Assembly (NCBI GenBank): GCA_001596135.1
Contig: CP014773.1
Location: 3,534,001 to 3,598,000, forward strand
Direction of reading: 5' to 3'
Origin: Mucilaginibacter sp. PAMC 26640
Lineage (GTDB): Bacteria; Bacteroidota; Bacteroidia; Sphingobacteriales; Sphingobacteriaceae
DNA: 64,000 bases
This document shows, piece after piece, positions 38,101 to 45,547 of this stretch; within the stretch, counting starts at the first letter, position 1, and each line of letters starts with the position of its first letter. The translations under genes were made by a program, and so were the position numbers. The notes under the pieces are model-generated. The model was not told the origin of the DNA. It did no database searches and worked only from the letters and a program-made list of their open reading frames with translations.

Positions 38101-39327
38101 TTTGAAACAAAAGATATATTGCTGCCTGCAACTATCAATCCCACACAGTTGCCTAAGGTAATAGGAGCGGGCATAGCACTATCACCTTATGTGCGTAACG
38201 ATAAATATTCATCTACCGATGCCAGAAAACGTTTTCTATGGTTGGAGATGGATGCCGCGCCTGAAGATAATAGAGATGAAATATTTGCCCGGCATCTTTC
38301 CTATTCTCCCGACCAGTTGATCAGCAATAATCACCCACTATTATACGAACCTCCGGCGGAGCCGCCGATACCTCTAGATCCGGAACATGTTAGGGTGATA
38401 ACGCCCGATTCGGGTCACGATCATTTTGGCTTGAAAGCAATGCAAAAGATGGAAAAATCTGTAGATGCAGGCCGGCAATTTTACTTGTTACCGTTGCCTG
38501 AAGGTATGCATAGCGAAAGCGCGGAATTGTTTGGCTTTCATACTTACGAATTTAGATATGGGCATACAGAAAAACTCTGGAGTACCGCGCAAGGCAGGTT
38601 TGGCCGGGCCTTTAGGTTAACCGGGCTGCAGCACCCTGCGCCAAATTTACTTTGCACAGTTAATCGCGACGATATAAAGATTAGTGTAAGCGCGCCATAT
38701 GCCATGGCGGTTTATAACGGGCAAAATGTAACCGCAAATCCGCCAAAAACAGCTATCTGGAGCTTACTCTATGCCCAGGTATCACAGGCCGACGGTTTGG
38801 GGTATCGCAATATTTTGATAGCTGAAAGAAAACTGGAGTATGTACCAGAAAGCAGGGACAGCTTTAAGAAAAAAATAGAAATGCATGTGGATTTTAACGG
38901 TAAGCCCTGGTCGCCCCAGGTGCAATTACAGTTTATGCAGCAAAAGTATAATCTAAACGTTGCAATTGACCGGGATGCGCCCAAATACGCGCAAACTGAG
39001 TGGACGAATAAAGAGATTGAGCAGCAGCTAGCACTATACGGTTTACCGATAGATTCGCCGCTGAGCGTAGTTAGCGTTGAAGTATTTGGCCATACACGAA
39101 ATATAGCCGAACATATATCTGATTTTGAGAATGTCAAAGAACATGTTATAGCGGGCGTAAGGCTGAACATGGACGAAGTGGCAGCAGATTATATGCAACA
39201 AAACCTTACAAAGCCGGTTGAGGCGCAACCCGACGAATCGATGCCATTAAGTAGTCAGCTAGGTTTATACAGAATATTGCGGACCTCCCCGTTAACCGAG
39301 GTGCCGTTTATCTGCTGTACAAAATAG
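35191..39327 (+). CDS. Giant cluster protein 2
   Basis: 1378 residues from ATG 35191 (MANSKDTRFTLMAFPQLVKEDG), preferred over an ATG at 35134 that would overlap the upstream gene and add a low-quality 19-residue lead. No signal peptide or membrane span. It is beta-rich throughout, with a short charged linker near residues 125-145 (AAQPEEQKAPVAEERS). Like protein 1 it has no domain I can name. The composition resembles large structural or adhesive proteins more than enzymes. It starts 29 bp after the protein-1 frame ends and is followed 30 bp later by the lipoprotein gene, so all are one operon under operator copy 4. Confidence 0.8.
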   Translation: MANSKDTRFTLMAFPQLVKEDGTLTVNFLFIPRNINPLLPVNTIFGDAGQAAPFATAQLVFNIVVVNNPDEFPGKIAADERADWANIVYSDQIADIYKTLRDARDEEGRPKYFDIDETYSSDNAAQPEEQKAPVAEERSTAIKKYLPVSYRKAFNFTSPRLPNAVTDDSYHCAMRDQQQPASIPKSNKISWGKVYAHLLRQPLMAEKAGLLYKTQITLAPDDFKRGGWLYIDIAAGSLYAAEQAKSIALASDFFVKRYAARIPSLKKAADGKFLARALFASVLFPVVNAGDSPDGAYDDLYIEAADYNNGLIKIIHANQPVSANLLAESQDGFHPQKEAGIRLGWDDEQILTWYLRQLAKDDSVAAGAGRLDAPLGIAGYHIDVKDAEISGAEWESLNAVTSNGNMMLENINIGSYAGELPFQVYPVKLFGVATSNYWLPMYFANWNDCSLVIPDKTAAEIYLNAQALQMVEGVTENRNVKVSDTYTANVNVKLKYGHAYDFKVRLADLTGGSPAIAGEPTGNRPGSVASLRFKRYVAPFALRIVNEADIKTSTDDLNFNGNMLVLKRPLMGYPSVVYTGKYTDAIGLLKASVAAQLTIVNEDNKAKVQIGLADPDVVAVMIKVEVETLQMDNLASDDGKQNYITLYSCRRKFADDYESDLSISLNYKDYQVLNLTAINHPFGNANDDATIIADSGEIILPTCRNIRITLRAVADGSDDYWGSSSTDPDLDSRYGKPTVLKLRKDSVQEPQLFAGLDDARLLQGIYLQPDPQPEYTGKITVKQTVPISEGLPDILHRFAKQLDVACNGLTLAANKGERVQFWCSNLLRHSLAPDNSSITFAGKNELTHHWLVVISLTVNRDWSWDGLNTLSFEIERRKSTEDNPFDVHERKTKADNLTYNLIGTMELRRIAPFQAIQAGDDGFIHREYTKVVLIDVIDSLPAPGKFPDTILAQYKITPRFIDGVVPDVEFFETKDILLPATINPTQLPKVIGAGIALSPYVRNDKYSSTDARKRFLWLEMDAAPEDNRDEIFARHLSYSPDQLISNNHPLLYEPPAEPPIPLDPEHVRVITPDSGHDHFGLKAMQKMEKSVDAGRQFYLLPLPEGMHSESAELFGFHTYEFRYGHTEKLWSTAQGRFGRAFRLTGLQHPAPNLLCTVNRDDIKISVSAPYAMAVYNGQNVTANPPKTAIWSLLYAQVSQADGLGYRNILIAERKLEYVPESRDSFKKKIEMHVDFNGKPWSPQVQLQFMQQKYNLNVAIDRDAPKYAQTEWTNKEIEQQLALYGLPIDSPLSVVSVEVFGHTRNIAEHISDFENVKEHVIAGVRLNMDEVAADYMQQNLTKPVEAQPDESMPLSSQLGLYRILRTSPLTEVPFICCTK

Positions 39328-39357
39328 TTTTACAAACAACAATAAACAGAATGTTAT

Positions 39358-39819
39358 ATGAATACACTTATTAATCAAACTAGACAGGTAACCAAAGCAA
39401 AATGGTTGATCTATTTGTTAGCAGTTATTTTATCGGGTTGCAGCAGGGTGGTCCTGGTGCCAGACTATAGCGCCGGGATAGAAGCAGAGATAGTCAACGG
39501 TGCCATGTTAAATGATAAGCTATACCTGGACCTGGCAGATGCACAACCTTCTAAAAGGGAGTATATCGATTTTTCGGAACGGTATTCGTCGGTAGAGGCC
39601 GTGATAAATTCTATACAACTAAAAAACGAGATCCGGCAAAAAAACACGGATATGCTTGCTATCATTAATAACTTAAAAGCTGCTTTTACCAAATACCGTG
39701 ATGAACATAAAAAAAATAACACGCTCTCTGATGGCGAAGTAAAGGCCGATCAGGCATTCATCAAGGCTTTTTGGAAACCACTGTTAATAGCCGAGCACGG
39801 GTTGAAAAATGCCAAATAA
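39358..39819 (+). CDS. Small lipoprotein of the giant-protein operon
   Basis: 153 residues. The N-terminus (KAKWLIYLLAVILSGCS) carries a lipobox, LSGC, with Cys at about residue 24, so the mature protein is lipid-anchored. The remainder is helical and charged (SVEAVINSIQLKNEIRQKNTDMLAIINNLKAAFTKY), possibly coiled-coil. In this position it could tether the giant proteins to a membrane. No family recognised. Confidence 0.75.
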   Translation: MNTLINQTRQVTKAKWLIYLLAVILSGCSRVVLVPDYSAGIEAEIVNGAMLNDKLYLDLADAQPSKREYIDFSERYSSVEAVINSIQLKNEIRQKNTDMLAIINNLKAAFTKYRDEHKKNNTLSDGEVKADQAFIKAFWKPLLIAEHGLKNAK

Positions 39820-39847
39820 ATAATCACCACCAATTAATTAACAGACC

Positions 39848-40171
39848 ATGCAAATAGACATAAACGAAGTGCTGGCAAATATGCTAGGTGCTATAAAAAA
39901 TAGTGTAAAAGAAGATTGGCCATTAGTAAAAACGGCCGCGTCTGGTTATGTAGAGGATAAAAAACTTCGCCTCGAACTCCTTATGCAGTTGCGGTTGGCA
40001 AATGATATAAACGACGATGTTTTTTTGGCAAGGCTTGCTGACGAGAAAGACATCCTGGTATCTGAACTTCATTCTATCGCTATCCTGTCAAAAGTAGCCG
40101 CGCAAAATGCGGCCAATGCAGCGCTCGATGTACTGTCTAAAGCGGTTGACACTGCGCTAAAACTTATTTAA
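39848..40171 (+). CDS. Small helical protein, last gene of the giant-protein operon
   Basis: 107 residues, predicted all-helical, ending in an Ala-rich helix (SKVAAQNAANAALDVLSKAVDTALKLI) that could insert in or lie on a membrane. No signal peptide. It begins 28 bp after the lipoprotein gene. An AT-rich hairpin (GCTTTT/AAAAGC, about 40175-40190) follows and may end the operon. No family recognised; an immunity or chaperone role is only a possibility from position and size. Confidence 0.65.
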   Translation: MQIDINEVLANMLGAIKNSVKEDWPLVKTAASGYVEDKKLRLELLMQLRLANDINDDVFLARLADEKDILVSELHSIAILSKVAAQNAANAALDVLSKAVDTALKLI

Positions 40172-40394
40172 CATGCTTTTAATTAAAAAAGCAGCCCCAC
40201 TGTAAGCGAACGGAAATTAGCAAAATTAGTCGCGGGTTTTATAAGCCGATGATCTGAGCCATCTTTACAAGCGTATAAAGAAAATCGTTTTAGACTGTGC
40301 AACTAGCAAGAATTTTCTAAAAGCGAGATTAGCACTATCGAATACGGACACATTCTAAACGATTTTAAACTTTAATTTAGTTTGCTTTAGCTAA

Positions 40395-40430
40395 AAAAAT
40401 AAAAACCTGTAAATTAATTAATTTACAGGC
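40395..40430 (-). terminator. Intrinsic terminator downstream of the tRNA
   Basis: CCTGTAAATTAA pairs with TTAATTTACAGG (12-bp arms, a perfect palindrome at 40406-40429), with a long T-run on the minus strand. It lies about 30 bp past the tRNA 3' end, as expected for the native tRNA terminator. Confidence 0.8.
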
Positions 40431-40458
40431 TTTTTGGGGTCATTTTATTGGATTTCTG

Positions 40459-40535
40459 TGCGCCCACCTGGGCTCGAACCAGGGACCAAAAGATTATGAG
40501 TCTTTTGCGGTAACCAACTTACCATGAGGCAAAAT
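40459..40535 (-). tRNA. tRNA-Met(CAU)-like gene: 3' half intact, 5' acceptor strand degenerate (probable att-site remnant)
   Basis: Read on the minus strand, the 3' half is normal: anticodon stem AAAGA/TCTTT with loop CTCATAA (anticodon CAT at 40496-40498), variable TGGTC, T-arm CCTGG-TTCGAGC-CCAGG, acceptor 3' strand TGGGCGC and discriminator A. A D-loop-like AGTTGGTT is present. The expected 5' acceptor strand GCGCCCA is absent; TTGCCTC stands there and pairs poorly. No CCA is encoded. This suggests a 3' tRNA fragment created by integration of a mobile element on its high-coordinate side, with the intact copy beyond base 64000. A decayed tRNA is the alternative. Confidence 0.6.
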
Positions 40536-41076
40536 CATTATTCGTGATTTACAGAGGCTAATTTAAGACTATTTTTCAAATTGGTCAAGATTGCGCTGTT
40601 ACATATTTGTAACAAAATGTTTCCGGCTTTTAACTGCGGTCGAAAACTTCGCTGTCTTTTTTTTCGTTATCTGGCGGAAAATAGACCTAGGGAAATCTGA
40701 AATAGACAAAGGCTGAAATCGGTAACGGCGGCCTAAATCCGCCTGAGCAACGAAGAGTGGTGAACAAGCCGGAACAAATAAAACTTTGGATTTTATGCAT
40801 GCGCTTGTCGCAACGGTGATGTTTTTGCACACAGCAAAAGATTCAGGAGTCGAAATCTGTCAGGCTGTTGTTAGGGATTGCAATATCATCTTTTTCAAAA
40901 AAATTTAGTAAAAAGTGCGGTGGGAATGAGACATTCCCATTCCACTTATTCGCTGTAAAAAATCTTACGCATAGGCTATTGAGGAAGTGTAATGTTTTAA
41001 AAAATAGAACACATTAAACTATTTTTTGGCTATATTTGGCTGTTTTTAATGTTAATGTTATTTAAAATCAAACGCA
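40536..41076. other. Intergenic region at the left end of the mobile element
   Basis: About 540 bp with no supportable gene. The right part (from ~40970) is AT-rich and should carry the promoter of the ATPase gene. I see no integrase here. Confidence 0.5.
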
Positions 41077-42318
41077 ATGATCAGAATAGCGAGTTATAGG
41101 TTACAACATTTTCGGAATATCAGATCTGCGGAACTGGTTTTCGATAATTACAACGTGATTATCGGCACAAACAACTCCGGAAAGTCTAATTTTATTCAGT
41201 CGTTCGGTTTCTTGAACTACATTTTATACAGCGCTTCGGAAGAAGTGACTGCCTCATTTCGCAATGGATTCAGAGGCACGTCGTACAGCAATGCATTGCC
41301 TAACAATTGGATAATTACCGAAGATGCAGAAGCTATCCCGGCGATATCTGCGGAATTGGAATTTGAAAACACAGAAACCAACCGGAAATTTACCTACTAT
41401 ATCCGTATTCGTTACCGGATCAGTGAACGGTCGAGACTCCCAATATTTTATATCGACAGCGAAAGCTTTCGTTATAAGGAAAATGGTAAAACCGGCGCCC
41501 CTGTGAGGATTTTTGCTCGTCATGAGAACGAGGTCCAGTATGGCAGTGATTTCCCGAAATTCAAGTTTGAAAACGGTGTGCCCGATACTTTCAGCCTCGT
41601 ACGTGTTCTACAGCTTAGCAGCGGATCGAATGAGGCTTATACGGATGCGCAACAGTGTTTAAGCCAAGTATTAAAGACACCCGTGTTTTATTTTTCGCAC
41701 ACTGAGCTCACCAAAAACGATAGCACGGACCGTTTAGGGCTTTATAATGGTAGGGTCGTTGCATTTGATCTTGAAAGTGAAGTCCTTAACTTGGAAAAAG
41801 GTGAAAACTGGGATATTTTCAAAAGTGCTCTTTACAACGTGCTTGGCATCGAAGATGTAAACGTGGTCAGATTCTACATGGGCGACAAACAAAAGACAAA
41901 CCAAGAAGAAATCAAATTTCTCCGTTTTCGTCATGCGAGCAGCCTGAAAACGTTGAAGGAGCTTTCCGACGGAAGTATTCTTTTGATCGCACTTATCGTC
42001 AAGGTGCTGAACAGTGATCACGATATTTTCTTTATCGAGGAACCTGAGAATTCGACGCACCCCAAAGCGCTGATGGACTTGGTAGCTTTCCTGAAAAGTT
42101 TCAGCGAAAATAAGCAGTTCATCATCACGTCCCATTCCATCGTATTACTCAATAAAAGCAAACTGGAGGAAATCATTACCAGCCGAACTACGGCTATGGG
42201 GATGAGCGAGTTTGAAAATGTCAGCTCCCGTAAGGAGTTAAAGACGCGCCTGCGTTCGGGGAGCAGCAGTTTTGCTGATGAATTATTTTTTGAGCAAACT
42301 GAGGAGGAGTTCGACTAG
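41077..42318 (+). CDS. AAA family ATPase (ABC/SMC-like), defence pair subunit A
   Basis: 413 residues. N-terminal ABC/SMC-type nucleotide-binding fold with YRLQHFRNIRSAEL and Walker A GTNNSGKS (residues 30-37). Near residue 310 come a signature-like LKELSDGSILLIAL, Walker B FFIEEPENSTHPKAL and the switch histidine in FIITSHS. There is no Toprim nuclease domain fused at the C-terminus; the partner gene supplies one. This is the RloA/AbiL/PARIS-AriA type of two-gene system, in which the ATPase senses infection and releases the nuclease. The stop overlaps the partner's GTG start (TAGTG), so the two are coupled. Confidence 0.85.
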   Translation: MIRIASYRLQHFRNIRSAELVFDNYNVIIGTNNSGKSNFIQSFGFLNYILYSASEEVTASFRNGFRGTSYSNALPNNWIITEDAEAIPAISAELEFENTETNRKFTYYIRIRYRISERSRLPIFYIDSESFRYKENGKTGAPVRIFARHENEVQYGSDFPKFKFENGVPDTFSLVRVLQLSSGSNEAYTDAQQCLSQVLKTPVFYFSHTELTKNDSTDRLGLYNGRVVAFDLESEVLNLEKGENWDIFKSALYNVLGIEDVNVVRFYMGDKQKTNQEEIKFLRFRHASSLKTLKELSDGSILLIALIVKVLNSDHDIFFIEEPENSTHPKALMDLVAFLKSFSENKQFIITSHSIVLLNKSKLEEIITSRTTAMGMSEFENVSSRKELKTRLRSGSSSFADELFFEQTEEEFD

Positions 42319-42959
42319 TGGCCAAGACGGAAAAGAACCCGAATTCTATCCTGTTTCTTTACGAGGGTGAAACAGAAGATGATTTTTATAAAAAGATTTT
42401 TAAGAAGTATATTCCCGAACGAGCGATCCGTCATAATTTCGGGAATCTGAAGGGTGTATATAATGTAACGGAAAAGGTAAGAAATAAGATCAAGGCGTAC
42501 CTGGAAAATAAATCTTTTCAGGACTGCCAAGATATAAATGTGTTTGTGGCCATCGACCGAGAAGGTGATCGAAGCACGCCTGCTTTGCTACGGTTAGCCG
42601 AGTTGGAGAAGGAGTTTATTTATGAAGGGTCACGTATCAAAAAAATCCACGGACTGATTGCTACGCAGGATCTGGAATCCTGGTTTTTTCACGACCTCGG
42701 GGGTATATACAAACATTTGCAAGTACCTGTCAAGCAACGGAAGATGAATGCTTATCCCAATAAGGATAAGGTTAATAACAGGGTTCTTTCAGAGCTGTTT
42801 CACCGGTATAAGAAACATTACCAAAAAGGTCGCCGTGTTGCAGGTTTTGTAGATGCGCTTGATCTTGGCTTGATCTATGAAAATGTGCCCGAACTTAAAG
42901 AGGCTATTACGGCCATGCACGCATTGATACCGGCCCGGAAATCAGGTGCTAAAAAATAG
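42318..42959 (+). CDS. Toprim-like nuclease (RloB/DUF4276-type), defence pair subunit B
   Basis: 213 residues from a GTG start that shares a base with the preceding TAG. The N-terminus has SILFLYEGETEDDFYKKIF, the EGxTE motif of Toprim-fold RloB/DUF4276 proteins, and INVFVAIDREGDRSTPALL (Asp80, Glu82, Asp84) gives the acidic DxD-type cluster. The basic C-terminus (RYKKHYQKGRRV, PARKSGAKK) may bind nucleic acid. With the upstream ATPase it forms a toxin-sensor pair. In PARIS the partner is a DUF4435 Toprim; I cannot tell from sequence alone which subtype this is. Confidence 0.75.
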   Translation: MAKTEKNPNSILFLYEGETEDDFYKKIFKKYIPERAIRHNFGNLKGVYNVTEKVRNKIKAYLENKSFQDCQDINVFVAIDREGDRSTPALLRLAELEKEFIYEGSRIKKIHGLIATQDLESWFFHDLGGIYKHLQVPVKQRKMNAYPNKDKVNNRVLSELFHRYKKHYQKGRRVAGFVDALDLGLIYENVPELKEAITAMHALIPARKSGAKK

Positions 42960-43250
42960 ACTATATAACCATATAAGCTTGTTCGATTTATGCAATTATA
43001 TATTGATTAGGATCAGAGGTTAAGAGATCATCACTTTCCTATAATGCATATTTAATTAACAAAAACCATCCTTGTTCGCTAGGGAAGAATTTGAACCGTT
43101 CGATGTGACAATTTGAAACTTTATGGTTATTCGAAGTGTATATGGTTAGATTTTTCTGAGGAATCTGAAGACAATAGCATGGACATTCCGGTGCCATTGA
43201 CCATCCGGAATAGCAAACAGTTGATTCCGTAACACTTTGATCATATTAAT
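42960..43250. other. Intergenic region
   Basis: About 290 bp, AT-rich, no ORF. It may include decayed upstream sequence of the histidine-kinase remnant that follows. Confidence 0.4.
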
Positions 43251-43523
43251 TTGTTGATTACTGATTACGATTTCCCTAATTGCCTACACAACCCAGTGCT
43301 CCAAAGCGCACGGAATAGCCTGGTCGTCAAGCCTCCCGGAATATCACATATAGCACAAATTCAGTCGCATGAATTCAGAAGACCTGTAGCATCAATTTTA
43401 GGCTTCATGGAATACTTCAGGATCTATAATTATTTAGCGAATAAAGAAAATTTGAAAATAATGGAAGTCGCCACTGGCGAATTGGATGAAAATAGGAACA
43501 TTGTTCAGGTAGTTGGTAAATGA
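43251..43523 (+). pseudogene. Histidine-kinase (HisKA domain) remnant
   Basis: 90-codon frame whose middle reads ISHIAQIQSHEFRRPVASIL, the H-box of Bacteroidota sensor kinases, followed by a helix ending EVATGELDENRNIVQVVGK as in the HisKA dimerisation hairpin. There is no PAS domain before it and no ATPase domain after it, and the ~40 N-terminal residues look random. I read it as a fragment left by deletion or rearrangement. Confidence 0.55.
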
Positions 43524-43826
43524 TAAATAACAATCTGAATTTCATAAATCGACAGATAACACTTGAACAACTCACCGATCATCCAGGGTTTAAGACTACT
43601 AAAGTTTCAATTAAATTTTACAACACTTTATTAAAGCTTACCGCAAACTGAGATTGGTTTTATAATTAAAGAATTCATAATATTTCAATTACCTTAATGA
43701 TTATACTTGTACTCTAAAATAGTTGCCTAAACTTGATGATACAAAAGTTAAATTAAGTCCGATAAACATACGGTATTGCTCAAAGCCTACATTTTAACTC
43801 ACTAACCTTAAAATTTACAATTATTC
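43524..43826. other. Intergenic region before the DUF262 gene
   Basis: About 300 bp, AT-rich, no ORF. It probably carries the promoter of the DUF262 gene. Confidence 0.4.
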
Positions 43827-45509
43827 ATGAAAGCTGACGCATTAAGTCTTGCCGCTACTCTTAATAATTCAGAAGTTGATATTTATACCATTCCGCAATA
43901 TCAGCGCCCTTATACATGGGATACACAAAACTTTGAAGTATTGTGGGAGGATTTAACAGATGCGTTTAAGGAATATTTAGATGCCCTAGATCGTAATGAG
44001 CAACCTGAATATTATTTTTTGGGTCCGGTTGTATTCGTCAAAAATGCCATTAAGCGCAGTTATGACATTATTGATGGGCAGCAACGAACGACGACTTTCC
44101 ACGTTTTATTATGGTATCTCTATAGACGTCTCACTGATGAAATTGAGCAAAAGCGACTACATCAAATTTTGACCTTTTTAGGTAAAGATTCCAAATTAAA
44201 AGTGTCAGCAAAAGATGCATCAACCTTTCTTAAAATCAGCCAGAATAATGAAGAAATCGAAGGTATTACGAGAATGGCGGAATGCGCAAATTACTTTCGC
44301 CAAAAGGTAAAGGAATTGTCCGACGCTAACCTTTTTTCTGCATTTCTACGGGATTACACTCAATTCATAGTAATCGTTGCAGATGATTACGCCAAGGCCT
44401 GGGATTTATTTATAGGCCTTAACGGCAAAGGTGAACCTTTGAATCCTACTGATTTAGTAAAAGCATTTGTTTGCGGCAGGTCGGACGTGGGAGATATCGC
44501 AGGCTCGATATGGGAAGAAAAAATATTGCCTTTGAAAGATGATTCTACAGCATTCCTACTATTTCTAACACGCTATAAATCCCAAAAGTTCGTTTCTGAA
44601 AATTCATTATTCAAAGAAATTACAAAGCAATTCCCACAGACAATTAACACCTTGAACATTGCTGAATTCAGTGAAGTTTTTCATTTATTCTGGCATGTAG
44701 CGGTGGAGGCCATTACTAAGCATTTCCCGGGGGGCTTAAAAATCACAATTGAAGGTAAAAAATCATTAAGGGTGTTAAGGGACTTGGGAAGAAGGGATTT
44801 TACAACATTGATTTTCCAATATAGCGAGGCCTTTGGCAGAAAGAGCATTTTTGAAGAAGATTTTCTTAAAGCGCTGGCCTCCTACCAAATCAGGATGGCA
44901 ATTTCAAGAAAAAGGTCGCGTGAGCGTAAATTTGTGGTATGGTTTAAAGATGTTGATTTCTTAGCTGACAAGAGCGATGAGACACTTAGCCAGGACGAGA
45001 TATTACAAAATAATAAAACCAAAGCGCTCGAATTGATCATCCGGACACTAAAAGCTGATGCACCTGATGATGAGCAGTTCCGAATGCTTGTTGCCTGGGC
45101 AAGTTATCATGGAAACTATCCGGCGAGGATTATCCTTCGTCATCATGAAGAAGGCGAAAGAGGTATTAGGATCATCCATGATTACCAGTTGGAGCATTTA
45201 ATCCCGCAAACCGGAACGGACTATTGGTACGCTGTTACAAACGTAGTTAACGACGCGGGCGAAATAGATAACAGTGCATATTTGCCTATTGTCAACAATA
45301 TAGGTAACCTGTTTGTGATTGACCCGGAGACCAACAATCAGGTAAAAAATAAAGAATACGAAATCAAAAAAGGCTTTTACCAGGAATACTTAAAAGATTG
45401 GTCAATAGCAAGGGTAACGGCGGCAAAAGCAGCCTGGGGGCCATTAGATATCTTCGAGAGAGCCACTACGATATCGCAGTGGGCGATTGCTTATTGGAAA
45501 TATAAATAA
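43827..45509 (+). CDS. DUF262-DUF1524 protein (GmrSD-like type IV restriction nuclease)
   Basis: 560 residues. The N-terminal DUF262 (ParB/sulfiredoxin-like NTPase) shows IPQYQRPYTWD (residues ~22-32) and YDIIDGQQRTTTFHVLLWYL (~87-106), the nucleotide-binding QR and DGQQR motifs. The C-terminal DUF1524 HNH-like nuclease shows YQLEHLIPQTG, a downstream NIGNLFVID and KNKEYEIKKGFYQE. GmrSD enzymes cut modified (glucosylated) phage DNA, and single-chain relatives occur in many defence islands. It is monocistronic and convergent with the retron operon. Substrate modification is not predictable here. Confidence 0.85.
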   Translation: MKADALSLAATLNNSEVDIYTIPQYQRPYTWDTQNFEVLWEDLTDAFKEYLDALDRNEQPEYYFLGPVVFVKNAIKRSYDIIDGQQRTTTFHVLLWYLYRRLTDEIEQKRLHQILTFLGKDSKLKVSAKDASTFLKISQNNEEIEGITRMAECANYFRQKVKELSDANLFSAFLRDYTQFIVIVADDYAKAWDLFIGLNGKGEPLNPTDLVKAFVCGRSDVGDIAGSIWEEKILPLKDDSTAFLLFLTRYKSQKFVSENSLFKEITKQFPQTINTLNIAEFSEVFHLFWHVAVEAITKHFPGGLKITIEGKKSLRVLRDLGRRDFTTLIFQYSEAFGRKSIFEEDFLKALASYQIRMAISRKRSRERKFVVWFKDVDFLADKSDETLSQDEILQNNKTKALELIIRTLKADAPDDEQFRMLVAWASYHGNYPARIILRHHEEGERGIRIIHDYQLEHLIPQTGTDYWYAVTNVVNDAGEIDNSAYLPIVNNIGNLFVIDPETNNQVKNKEYEIKKGFYQEYLKDWSIARVTAAKAAWGPLDIFERATTISQWAIAYWKYK

Positions 45510-45547
45510 CACAATTTACACTAATAGTTGGAGCAAGTCATTTTTCT

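Noticed and set aside
41077..42959. Naming the ATPase/Toprim pair PARIS
   Set aside because: The small protein looks closer to RloB/DUF4276 than to the DUF4435 AriB; not decidable without a profile search.
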